Assembly: GCA_964537685.1 (NCBI GenBank) | Contig: CAZICM010000022.1 | Coordinates: forward strand, 1-64,000 | DNA from: CAZICM01 sp964537685 | GTDB taxonomy: Bacteria > Myxococcota_A > Polyangia > Polyangiales > Polyangiaceae | Direction: 5' to 3' | Length of the DNA: 64,000 bases | Shown here: piece by piece, positions 39,050 through 47,629 of the stretch | How positions within the stretch are numbered: the stretch's first letter is position 1 | How the letters are laid out: each line of letters opens with the position of its first letter | Notes under the pieces: model-generated | What the model saw: the letters and a program-made list of their open reading frames with translations, nothing else | What the model was told of the DNA's origin: nothing | Database searches by the model: none | Made by a program: the position numbers and the translations under genes

Positions 39050-40578
39050 GCGCACTTTTCTTACAGCGTATGGTTCGCGGCCTAGGAGCGTTTTCGGCGC
39101 TTGCCGTGGTGTTCTCCTGGGCCGGCTGCAGTTGCGGTGACGATCCGACGGTGGGTCCGGCCTATACCTGCGCGCTGCCCGATTGCATCACCCTTCAGCC
39201 TGGACTTATCGGGGCATACACATCGGCGGCCGTGAAAGGCAGCACGATTTGGATCTCCGGCTACGCCGAGGCCGATTGGAATACCTCGTATTCGTATGGC
39301 GATTTGGCGATCGGCAAATGGAACGCGAGCAAGTCCAAAGTCGAATGGTCACTCATTGACGGCGTACCGTCCGACCCTCCGCCCAACAACGTCAACTACA
39401 ACAAGAACGGCTTCCGCGGAGGCCAAACGGAATCGGGTGACGATGTTGGACTGTGGACATCCGTGGCACTCGACGGCAAAGGCAATCCCGCCGTCGCGTA
39501 TTACGATCGCACGCACAAAGCGCTGAAATTCGCGCAGCACGACGGCAAGGCGTGGCACGTCATCACCGTTCAGCAAAAGGAACAGAGCGATCTTGGCCGA
39601 TACGCAAAACTCCTTTTTATGAACGGAAATCCGGTCATTGCCTATCTCGCCATGGAGCCCGGCGGCGACAATGGTGCGATCGTTTCAGGCGTGCGCTTGG
39701 CCGTTGCGCAGAAGGCTCTTCCCGGCGAAGGCGATTGGCTGTTCGAGGACGTGAGCCAAGACAAAACAACGCCTTGCCGCGCCTATTTCTGCGCAATGGG
39801 TACGAAGTGCGTGAAGGACACGCAGGTGTGCACGGCCACTTTGCCCAGCGATTCATGCCCGACGAAGTGCAGCTCAGGCACATCGTGCGTGGATGTTGCC
39901 GGAACGCCCACATGCGTGGACATCATCGATAACAGCCTGCTGGATTCGTATCCGCCGGCCGTCGGCCTTTACATTGCGGCGGCCCTCGATTCCAAGGGAA
40001 ATTTGGGCATTGCCTACTATGACAGGGTGCGCGGCAATCTTGTCATGGCGTCAAAGGATGCGAGTTCAGGCGCATGGAAGAACACCATTATTGACGGCGA
40101 AGCGAATGGCGCAGACACCGGCGACAAGGGCATCGGGACATCGCTGTATATCGACGCCACGGGCGATTGGCATATCACCTATGTCGATGGCCATACCGAG
40201 GGCATGCACTATGTGCGCATCAACCAAGGAACGACGCCTTCTGCTCCTGAACTCGTCGACGATGGATTGGGTATCGAAGGCGATAAATTCACCGATGGAC
40301 AGCACATCGTCGGTGATGACTCAAACGTTTGGGTGAGCGATCAAGGTGAAGTGCACATCAGTTATCAGGATGCGACGGCTGGCACGCTCCGCCATGCGAT
40401 TGGAACGGCGAATTCGGACAAGCACACCTGGAAGCTCGCCAAGATCGCGCAAGATGGCCGCTTTGGCGGGGCGTTCTCGCGGGTTCTCTTTGTCGATGGA
40501 AAGCTGCAGCTACTGAATTGGTGGCGTTCCGGCGGCACAGAGGGCGTGTACGGCGACGTGGCCATACTTTCGCCTTAA
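39046..40578 (+). CDS. Lipoprotein with repeated propeller-like sequence
   Basis: A 510-residue protein; AAGGAGG precedes the ATG at 39046. The signal peptide ends SWAGC, a lipobox. Repeats of similar sequence, such as SVALDGKGNPAVAYYDRTHKA and IAAALDSKGNLGIAYYDRVR, suggest a beta-propeller or similar repeat fold. A Cys-rich insert (CRAYFCAMGTKC, CPTKCSSGTSC, TPTCVD) lies near residues 240-300. Function unknown. It is translationally coupled to the large MYXO-CTERM-like protein. Confidence 0.78.
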   Translation: MSALFLQRMVRGLGAFSALAVVFSWAGCSCGDDPTVGPAYTCALPDCITLQPGLIGAYTSAAVKGSTIWISGYAEADWNTSYSYGDLAIGKWNASKSKVEWSLIDGVPSDPPPNNVNYNKNGFRGGQTESGDDVGLWTSVALDGKGNPAVAYYDRTHKALKFAQHDGKAWHVITVQQKEQSDLGRYAKLLFMNGNPVIAYLAMEPGGDNGAIVSGVRLAVAQKALPGEGDWLFEDVSQDKTTPCRAYFCAMGTKCVKDTQVCTATLPSDSCPTKCSSGTSCVDVAGTPTCVDIIDNSLLDSYPPAVGLYIAAALDSKGNLGIAYYDRVRGNLVMASKDASSGAWKNTIIDGEANGADTGDKGIGTSLYIDATGDWHITYVDGHTEGMHYVRINQGTTPSAPELVDDGLGIEGDKFTDGQHIVGDDSNVWVSDQGEVHISYQDATAGTLRHAIGTANSDKHTWKLAKIAQDGRFGGAFSRVLFVDGKLQLLNWWRSGGTEGVYGDVAILSP

Positions 40579-40589
40579 ATCCAAGCCGC

Positions 40590-40609
40590 GCGCTTCTGCC
40601 GTGAAGCGC
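40590..40609. terminator. Possible bidirectional terminator hairpin
   Basis: GCGCTTC (40590-40596) and GAAGCGC (40603-40609) form a perfect 7-bp stem with a six-base loop in the gap between convergent genes ending at 40578 and 40638. There is no T-run on either side, so termination is uncertain. Confidence 0.35.
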
Positions 40610-40637
40610 TTATCTATCCCCTCAAAACAGACTTTCC

Positions 40638-40898
40638 TCACGTCGCGAGCAATGACGCTCCCGACTCCACACTCACATCACGCATTGCAGGACCGCGCAC
40701 GCGCTCCCTCTCCCGCGATACGATCTCGAGCAATTCTTTATTGGTGCACATGCCGGTATCGAGCAGCATACGCATATATCCGTCGGCGTAACCGCGGCTC
40801 GTGGCGAGGCGCACATAGTTTGAGCCTTCCTGTTGGGCAGTGAATACCTCATTCAGAAGACGCCTAAGTTCAGCGATCATTTCAGCCTTCGAGCGCAT
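40638..40898 (-). CDS. Small helical hypothetical protein
   Basis: An 86-residue protein with AAGGAG 7 bp before the ATG at 40898. The sequence is helical and charged: MRSKAEMIAELRRLLNEVF, YVRLATSRGYADGYMRMLLD, TNKELLEIVSRERERV. No known domain. The good ribosome site and convincing composition support it as real. Its role cannot be told; it is monocistronic by appearance. Confidence 0.65.
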   Translation of the reverse strand: MRSKAEMIAELRRLLNEVFTAQQEGSNYVRLATSRGYADGYMRMLLDTGMCTNKELLEIVSRERERVRGPAMRDVSVESGASLLAT

Positions 40899-41006
40899 GA
40901 CGAATCTCCTTGCAGGGACGTGGGCGGTGGGGCGTTTGGGTTCCGCACCGAACGTGAACCATCCCTTATCGGAGCCTTCTAAAACGGGCCAAATTTTCGC
41001 CGCGCC

Positions 41007-42200
41007 TCAGTGCGCAGAGAGCAGCAAAAGAGCTGAATCGGCGAGTTTTGGATCGGCTACTCCAAGCGCATACGAACGGCCTTTGCGGGGCACGAGCACA
41101 ACGCGGCATTTACCGCGCGCCTTGCCAGCAAGCTGAATGAGCGCGAAATCGAGCCCGATTCCCACAGCCACAAGAAGAACGCCAACGCCAATCAGTTCCG
41201 GCGAACCTGCCCGCGCTCCCGTTACAAATAGCGAGATCCCCAAATAACTGCCGAGCGCGAGCGCGAAGAGCCCTGCGTATATCGATAGCCTGGGATAGCG
41301 GACTTCGCGGCTGGCTTTAAGAAGCGCTTCTTTTGGAATATGCGTTCGGTGCTCGCGCAGCGTGTGCCCCAATAGCTCGGTTTTTGAAACGATCGTCACG
41401 CCCTGCGCCGAGAAATGCATTTCGGCGGGACGCTTGTAGCGAAGGGCAATACGGCCAATAAAGCGGCCGGCGCGAAGCACAAAAAGCACTCCGCTCAGTG
41501 CCATCAGCACGAGCAGCCAAGTTGCGCGGGGAGCAGGTACGAGCTCGCCGCTGACAGCATTGGGTTCCCCTTCTCCACTGCCGCTCCGAACACTGCGCAC
41601 CCTTAAAAGCGCGTCCACCACGGGGTCGGAATTCTCCGTGGAGAGCTGTTTTGCTTCTTGCAAAGCGGCCGGCGAAGCACTCGCTCCCAACGCGGCGGCA
41701 GCGACAAGAACACCCGGCCGGCCAAGCTGCGCGGCACTGCGGCGAGCCATCTGCCCAAGGGCTTTCCACAAAGGCGCTGCATCCTCACCCAGCGCCGCGT
41801 CAAGCGATCCAAATGCATCGAGCGGCGTGTGCGTTGCAAGCCACAACAGCGCCTCGGCCACATGATGAGCGGCCGATGGAGAAGCCGCGGGCGGGCTTAG
41901 CGCAACACCTCGGGCAAGCAGGGCCGAAAGAAGCGGCGCAGCGGCCGATGCTGCAGCGGGATGCTGATCACATTTCTCCAGCGCCGCGAGCACATTTCCA
42001 AAGGGCGTGTCTGCATCGGATAAACCGAGACCAGCGCGTTCTGCGGCCTCAAGCAATCCATCCGCTACGGTGCTCCGCCGCTCATCGGCCGCCGCAAACG
42101 CCCGCTCATGCACGAAGCGGGCTAAGTCGTCGCCGCGGCCATGTTGTTTGAGCTCATCAAGAATTGATTCCGGGGAAGGCTGGGCTGACATCGGCGCCAT
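41007..42200 (-). CDS. Membrane protein of unknown function
   Basis: A 397-residue protein. The first ~235 residues are Ala-rich and helical, like a degenerate HEAT/TPR solenoid. One membrane helix (TWLLVLMALSGVLFVLRAG, ~230-250) and two more after ~315 (LSIYAGLFALALGSYLGISL and LIGVGVLLVAVGIGLDFALI) follow, and between them a soluble segment with AEMHFSAQGVTIVSKTELLG resembling a small membrane-associated beta domain. The ATG at 42200 is used; ATG at 42191 is equally possible. The upstream neighbour on the same strand is the TonB-like protein gene. Confidence 0.7.
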   Translation of the reverse strand: MAPMSAQPSPESILDELKQHGRGDDLARFVHERAFAAADERRSTVADGLLEAAERAGLGLSDADTPFGNVLAALEKCDQHPAAASAAAPLLSALLARGVALSPPAASPSAAHHVAEALLWLATHTPLDAFGSLDAALGEDAAPLWKALGQMARRSAAQLGRPGVLVAAAALGASASPAALQEAKQLSTENSDPVVDALLRVRSVRSGSGEGEPNAVSGELVPAPRATWLLVLMALSGVLFVLRAGRFIGRIALRYKRPAEMHFSAQGVTIVSKTELLGHTLREHRTHIPKEALLKASREVRYPRLSIYAGLFALALGSYLGISLFVTGARAGSPELIGVGVLLVAVGIGLDFALIQLAGKARGKCRVVLVPRKGRSYALGVADPKLADSALLLLSAH

Positions 42201-42288
42201 GAGATTTGGAAGGGTTTATTAGTAGATGGCCCTTAGCCGAACGGAGATGTCGCGAAAAGTGTTCCCAATGTTTTTTGGAGGCGGCTCT

Positions 42289-43872
42289 TCAATTCTGCTT
42301 CTGGGCCCGCTCTTCGAAGTCCTCGCGGGCCGCCACGATGATGGCCATCAACTGGCTACGGGTGAAGTGCGTACTCGTTCGAATCAAATTGCCATCGGCC
42401 ACAAAAACGGCCTTCGGCAAAAACTCAATCTGCATCGTGGCCACCTCGATGCGCGCCGTGGCCCGGGCTAAATCGTAAGCGGTGGTCAGATCCTTCGCGT
42501 GGGTCTTCACATCATCGGGCACGGCGCTGTCCAAGGTCTCGATCGTTACATCAGCACCCCCGTCTGAGGTGGGAATCAGAGCCAGCCGAAGCCACTTCAA
42601 CGAGTCAGGAAGCTTGAAGATTTTGGAGAATGGCCGGGCGGGATTCACCATCGAAAGCGCGATGCCAATCGGCGACGATTTATTGAATGATTTTAAGCTT
42701 TTAAGTTTTTTTAGTTGATCTTTTTCTTTAGCAGGCAAAACGACGATGAGATTCTTTTCAGGAAGCAGCGCAAATATGCGATCGGCCTTATTGGTTTTGG
42801 CCTGCGCAGCCTGAACAGGCGCGTCTTTCAGCCATTCGCCTTTAGCGTTGGTGACGATCTGATTGACAGCGCTCTTCATTTCGCTGTCGGGCCGGTTGTA
42901 ATCCATGATCGCGACGACTTTGCTCGAGTCGTCTTTAAACTTGGGCCCCGCCAGCAGCATGTGATCGAAGTCTTTGATCGGGTCGATGTTCGTCGTGCCA
43001 AAGAAATCTTTCCATTCCGGAATAGCCCGGAGGACTTTTCCAAAGGCTTCAGACAAGGGATGAGTGCGTAATCGATCGCCGGCGATGAGAATCTGAATGT
43101 TTGGATCTTTCCCAGCGAGCTGCGACGGACTTCCCGCTTGACTCAGCGGATCCCGGACGACAGGCGCGCCGCCGTCCACGCTGGCCACAACAGCAGCATC
43201 GGCACCGGCATCGAGCGCCGCAACTTCCACGGGCGCGTCCACAACGCTCGCATCAACCCCAAAAGGCAGCGGAAGCAGGCCACCCGATGCATCGGGCGGA
43301 GCGCCTTGAGCCACAGCCGAATCGCCCGCACTCGCATCGGCAGGCGCGTCCGCAGGCGCATCAACGGGCGCGTCCGCAGGCGCATCCGCAAGAGCGTCGG
43401 ACGGAGCATCTACAGGCGCATCCGGCTTATCCGCATCGATGCCTGCCTCGCTGATGTGAGCATCTGGGCTCCCCGCATCGCCCGGATCTTTGGGTTTGGG
43501 CGGCTTCGCAGAAGCTTCCGCGGCGGCCTTGTCTTCAGCCGGCGGCTCGGGAGGCGGGGCCTCACTCGGAGGCTTGGTTTCCGGCGTGTTTGTAGAATCG
43601 TGCAGCAAATCCAGATCGATCGGAACGATGATTTCATCGTCCTCATCGGCCGCCCCATCCGGCTGAAGCAGCATATACAGGCCAATCGCGCCCCACAGCC
43701 TCGACGGAAGCGCTGGCAAATGAAGAAGCAGCGCGACGCCTATCGCAACCACAAACGCAAAACGGCGCGGAACACGGATTAGAAAAGGCTCGGCCCCTGT
43801 GCCTGCCTGGCCACGCCCGTGGGTCGGATCTGCCACAACCCCTACCCTATCAAGGCCATCTATTCGGCGCAT
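42289..43872 (-). CDS. Membrane protein with Asp-Ala-Pro repeats, unknown function
   Basis: Up to 527 residues; the GTG at 43836 may be the real start, since the first 12 residues look unlike a start region. A membrane helix (FAFVVAIGVALLLHLPAL) is followed by a long Pro/Ala/Asp-rich stretch with repeats of the form DAPADAP and DAPVDAP, then a folded domain from about residue 255. That domain begins LIAGDRLRTHPLSEAFGKVL. The layout, one helix plus Pro-rich spacer plus periplasmic domain, recalls TonB-like or envelope-spanning proteins, but there is no TonB signature. Function unknown. Confidence 0.72.
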   Translation of the reverse strand: MRRIDGLDRVGVVADPTHGRGQAGTGAEPFLIRVPRRFAFVVAIGVALLLHLPALPSRLWGAIGLYMLLQPDGAADEDDEIIVPIDLDLLHDSTNTPETKPPSEAPPPEPPAEDKAAAEASAKPPKPKDPGDAGSPDAHISEAGIDADKPDAPVDAPSDALADAPADAPVDAPADAPADASAGDSAVAQGAPPDASGGLLPLPFGVDASVVDAPVEVAALDAGADAAVVASVDGGAPVVRDPLSQAGSPSQLAGKDPNIQILIAGDRLRTHPLSEAFGKVLRAIPEWKDFFGTTNIDPIKDFDHMLLAGPKFKDDSSKVVAIMDYNRPDSEMKSAVNQIVTNAKGEWLKDAPVQAAQAKTNKADRIFALLPEKNLIVVLPAKEKDQLKKLKSLKSFNKSSPIGIALSMVNPARPFSKIFKLPDSLKWLRLALIPTSDGGADVTIETLDSAVPDDVKTHAKDLTTAYDLARATARIEVATMQIEFLPKAVFVADGNLIRTSTHFTRSQLMAIIVAAREDFEERAQKQN

Positions 43873-44036
43873 GCACTACTTGGCACGAGCCTCGCCTAGA
43901 GGTTCAGAGCACGATTTGGCAGCACATTCCGTGCAGAAAACTAGACCCGTTCACAGATTTCTGATTAGCACCACGCCTTGCCGAGCTTGCGTTGCATGAC
44001 TTGACGCGCAATCGCAATCTCATCGGAAAGCTCCCG

Positions 44037-45881
44037 ATGCATAAACCGACGGCACCCCGAGAAAAATCATCTGGCCAACCTGCGAATTCGCCGCCTTCCG
44101 GCCCGGCGGGCACTTTGCTCGCGAGCGCCGCGGGCTTTGTGGTGGCCGCGTCTGTGGCCACGGCTATCGCGTGGTTTGGAGGTTGTGGCAAAGACGATCG
44201 GGAACGGCTTCCCACCGATCATTCCACGCGCACGCAAGTGCCTCCTAAAGCGTCGAATCCGCCTGTGACGGCTCTATCCGCATCGGCCAAGTCGGGCTCT
44301 CCAGTCCTCGAAGCTCCGAAAGATGCAGGCATTGCCGACGCCGATCCGGACGCAGCGGCCGAAGAGGAAAAGCCCTATACAGGGCCGCTTTTGGGCGCGC
44401 TTGCCCTGCAAACGCCGATTTACCCAACGATGGAGTTTTCCAAGAAGCGTTTGGGTTACATCCGGCTGGGCGGCAAAGTGCCGGTCGATCCGACACCAGT
44501 GAAGTCGGGCAATTGTCAGCAGGGCTGGTACAAGCTGCTCGACGGCGGTTTTGTGTGCGCGAAGTACGCGACGCCCAATATGAGCGATCCCAAAATAAAG
44601 CTGGGGATCACCGCGCCTAATCTCGAGGAAGTTCTTCCTTACAAGTATGCGTACAACACCAAGCACGGCACGCCGCTGTATCGCTCGGTGCCGTCGAAAG
44701 ACGAGATGCGTAAGTACGAGCCGTATCTCGATGCCGATAAGGCCAAGAAGAAAAAGAAGAAGGACAAGGACGCCGAAACCAAGGGCGAAGGCGAGACAAA
44801 GAACGATGCTCCGCAGGCGGGTGGAGGCCAAGGAGGCGCCGCCGCGGCTACACCTTCAACCGAGGACACGGCCGCAAAGGCAGAGCCGAAGGCTCCTGAG
44901 ACGCCTGCCGATCCGGGCACAGGCGGAGGAGACAGCGATGCGGGCGCCGAGGAAGCACCGGCAAAGCGCTGGTGGGAAGACAACGAACCTGGCAAGCAGC
45001 TCAATGTAACGCTCGCCGATTTGGACAAAGATGCCGACGACACCGTTGCCAAACGCATGGTGAAAGGCTTCTTCGTGGCGGTCGATAAGAGCTTCGGGTG
45101 GAACGGCCGGCTTTGGTACAAAACGACAGGCGGGCTCGTGGCGCCCAGCGATCGCATGTACATCGTAAAACCGCCCACATCCAAAGGCATGGATGTGCCG
45201 GAAGGCGTGAAGCAGATAGGTTTTATTACGTCATCAAAAGCGTCGAAGTACGAGTTTGATGAGGGGAAGACAAAGGTAAGCGTTCTCGGATCAATCGCGC
45301 GATTTACGCCTTTTGGGCTGACCGGCGAAACCGTGACCTATAAGTCGGTCGTTTACCGAAAGTCGACGGAAGGCTTCTGGATGAAGGCGATCGACGGCAC
45401 CTATACCGAGCCTGGAACGCCTCCTTCGGAGCTTGCACCGGGTGAAAAGTGGATCGATGTGAATCTGTCGCGCAAAACGCTGATGGCGTTTGAAGGCGAC
45501 AAACCTGTGTACGCAGCGCTGATTTCACCGGGAAAGAAATCAAAGAATAAAGCCAAAGATCATTCGACCGTTCAGGGCACTTTCCGCATCCGGGAGAAGC
45601 ACATCGCCGTGACGATGGATGGCGATGGCACGGTGGCGGGCGACCTGCCCTACAGTATCGAGGATGTGCCTTATGTGGCTTATTTTGAAGGCTCGTACGC
45701 ACTCCATGGAGCCTTTTGGCACAATAGTTTTGGCCACGAAATGAGCCATGGCTGCGTGAACCTGTCTCCTCTCGATGCAAAGAAAATCTTTTTCTGGGCA
45801 GAACCGGCCTTGCCCCGCGGCTGGCATGCTGTCTGGTCGACGCCCGAACATAAGGGAACCTTGGTCGTCATTCACGAATGA
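44037..45881 (+). CDS. L,D-transpeptidase (YkuD family), membrane-anchored
   Basis: A 614-residue protein from the ATG at 44037, preceded by GGAAAG; a longer frame to 43992 exists. A helix near the N-terminus (LLASAAGFVVAASVATAIAW) ends in GGC, which could be a lipobox. Two Lys/Glu- and Pro-rich linkers surround a middle domain. The C-terminal YkuD domain has IDVNLSRKTLMAFEGDKPVY, then YALHGAFWHNSFGHEM and SHGCVNLS, with catalytic His and Cys. L,D-transpeptidases form 3-3 cross-links in peptidoglycan or attach proteins to it. The length is twice that of typical family members because of the linkers. Confidence 0.9.
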   Translation: MHKPTAPREKSSGQPANSPPSGPAGTLLASAAGFVVAASVATAIAWFGGCGKDDRERLPTDHSTRTQVPPKASNPPVTALSASAKSGSPVLEAPKDAGIADADPDAAAEEEKPYTGPLLGALALQTPIYPTMEFSKKRLGYIRLGGKVPVDPTPVKSGNCQQGWYKLLDGGFVCAKYATPNMSDPKIKLGITAPNLEEVLPYKYAYNTKHGTPLYRSVPSKDEMRKYEPYLDADKAKKKKKKDKDAETKGEGETKNDAPQAGGGQGGAAAATPSTEDTAAKAEPKAPETPADPGTGGGDSDAGAEEAPAKRWWEDNEPGKQLNVTLADLDKDADDTVAKRMVKGFFVAVDKSFGWNGRLWYKTTGGLVAPSDRMYIVKPPTSKGMDVPEGVKQIGFITSSKASKYEFDEGKTKVSVLGSIARFTPFGLTGETVTYKSVVYRKSTEGFWMKAIDGTYTEPGTPPSELAPGEKWIDVNLSRKTLMAFEGDKPVYAALISPGKKSKNKAKDHSTVQGTFRIREKHIAVTMDGDGTVAGDLPYSIEDVPYVAYFEGSYALHGAFWHNSFGHEMSHGCVNLSPLDAKKIFFWAEPALPRGWHAVWSTPEHKGTLVVIHE

Positions 45882-45995
45882 GGCCCGGGCAAAAATCGAT
45901 TTTCATCGCAAATTCACAGCTTTTTTTGAGTGCCGGCGCGATGGGTTGGCGGGAGACTCTTGACTTGAGACCTTGCATCGCACACTTGTCTCGCC

Positions 45996-47009
45996 ATGGA
46001 TCAGTTCTCAGCGCATCTCGACCGTGGGTGGGACCTCGTTCAGCGAGGGGATGCACGTGGAGCAGAGGCGTCTGCCAGGCGCGCGCTGGAGCTCGATGCG
46101 AATTCGCCCGAAGCCCATAACTTGCTGGGGTTTGCCGCTGCTCTTCAAGGCGAAACCGAAGAGGCCATCGAAGCCTATAAGCAGGCGATCGCTCTGGATG
46201 ACACGTACATGGAGGCCATGCTCAATGCGGCCGAGGTGTATATCCACCCGCTCGGGGAGTTCGATCAGGCGATCGCGCTGTGCGACCAGGCGCTCGAGCT
46301 TGCGGAGGCCGACGAAGAACTGATCGAGGCGCTGCTGCTTAAGTGCGATGCTCTGCTCGGAAAGGGCGATGCCGATGCGGCAAAGCAAGTGCTGCGGAAG
46401 CTTCCCGCTGGGCCTTATGAAAATGCGAATCACACGTTTTTAATCGGCCGGGCTTTCTATGAAACAGGTGATTCGCTGCGCGCTCAAAGCTTGATTGAAG
46501 AGGCGCTCACCAAAGAACCGATGAACGGCGAGGCTCATTATTTCTTGGGCCGTATTCTCGACGAGCGCGAAGACAATGCAGGAGCAACACAAGCGTTTGT
46601 GCGCGCCAGGGCGCTCGATCTTCAAATGGGTATGCCGCCGTGGACACCCTCCCCCGAGGCTTTTAACGATATTGCCAAGCGGGCTGTGCAGGCGCTCAAT
46701 CCTGTGCTGCGCAGGTATATCGACAATGCGACGCTGTATGTGACCGATATTCCGGGGCTCGAAGTCGTCACTGAAGGCGTGGACCCGCGCACGCTGGTGC
46801 TCCTGGATGGTTTTGTTTCCGATGAAGGCGGTTTTGGATTGGAAACGCATCCCTGTACGCGTGTCTTTATTTATGCGCTCAATGTCGCTCGCCTCGCCGG
46901 TTCCGCCGAGGGGCTGGAACGGGAAATCACCCAAGGGCTCGAGCGCGAAATTACAGAGACTTTCCTCGAGGCCGAGCAAAGCGAGCGAACGGCCAAGGAA
47001 CTGAACTAA
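45996..47009 (+). CDS. TPR protein with degenerate metallopeptidase-like domain
   Basis: A 337-residue protein. Residues 1-205 are TPRs (RALELDANSPEAHNLLGFAA, EEAIEAYKQAIALDDTYMEAML, GEAHYFLGRILDERED). The last ~130 residues resemble the zincin-type metallopeptidase family that normally contains HExxH (the family of DUF1025/PF06262): FNDIAKRAVQAL, IDNATLYVTDIPG, CTRVFIYALNVARLAG and LEREITQGLEREI. Where the family has HExxH the sequence reads LEREI/QGLER, so the zinc site appears lost. The domain assignment is by memory of the family pattern and is moderate. It probably acts as a binding protein. Confidence 0.65.
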   Translation: MDQFSAHLDRGWDLVQRGDARGAEASARRALELDANSPEAHNLLGFAAALQGETEEAIEAYKQAIALDDTYMEAMLNAAEVYIHPLGEFDQAIALCDQALELAEADEELIEALLLKCDALLGKGDADAAKQVLRKLPAGPYENANHTFLIGRAFYETGDSLRAQSLIEEALTKEPMNGEAHYFLGRILDEREDNAGATQAFVRARALDLQMGMPPWTPSPEAFNDIAKRAVQALNPVLRRYIDNATLYVTDIPGLEVVTEGVDPRTLVLLDGFVSDEGGFGLETHPCTRVFIYALNVARLAGSAEGLEREITQGLEREITETFLEAEQSERTAKELN

Positions 47010-47029
47010 ATCCATCGCCGGCCTCAAAC

Positions 47030-47629
47030 ATGGCTGAATCTCAATCCAATACGACCTCCCCTCAAAGCCTCCCGCCCCAAGCGCCCTCGTCCGATCCCCA
47101 GGGAGCAAATTCCGCTCAGCCGTCGGTTCCTCCATATATCCAGGCTGCCCGCAAACGCGGCCGTAAAATCGCGCTTCTTGTCTATTATGCGGTGGTGCTC
47201 TGCGTGTGCGTGGCCGGCGCCGCCGAGGTGAGCCTTCAAGTGCTGTGGAATCCGGTAAACGCGTCGCCCTACGCCAATTGCCAGGAAGGATTAAGAGCGT
47301 TGGTGAGCGCGCTGTCCCGGGCCCGGAGCGCGGCGCCCGGAAATGATGGCGAAGACTTGGCTATCGAGCGCTTTCGCAGCGCATTGAACCCCGAATGGAG
47401 TTATTGGGATTCCATTGCCCAAAGCTGCCAGGGCAACGCCGAGCGCAAGCGCGCTCTCGACGCCATCGAGCGGCTCCGCTATGCGGAAGAACACGCCGCA
47501 CGGTGGGAGGCGGGCGACCTCGCTCCTCTACGGCGAAAGGTCCAGGATCTAACGGAAAAAGAACTGGGGCCTGCATTGAGGACGCCTCTATCTCCGACAT
47601 CCAACTCGAGCTCCGCCGAAAAACCATGA
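47030..47629 (+). CDS. Single-span membrane protein of unknown function
   Basis: A 199-residue protein. A Pro/Gln/Ser-rich N-terminal segment is followed by KRGRK and one membrane helix (IALLVYYAVVLCVCVAGAA), so the ~130-residue C-terminal helical part lies outside. It has two cysteines, ANCQEG and QSCQGN. The gene overlaps the helicase gene by 4 bp (ATGA), so the two are translationally coupled. Nothing in it suggests a function. Confidence 0.68.
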   Translation: MAESQSNTTSPQSLPPQAPSSDPQGANSAQPSVPPYIQAARKRGRKIALLVYYAVVLCVCVAGAAEVSLQVLWNPVNASPYANCQEGLRALVSALSRARSAAPGNDGEDLAIERFRSALNPEWSYWDSIAQSCQGNAERKRALDAIERLRYAEEHAARWEAGDLAPLRRKVQDLTEKELGPALRTPLSPTSNSSSAEKP

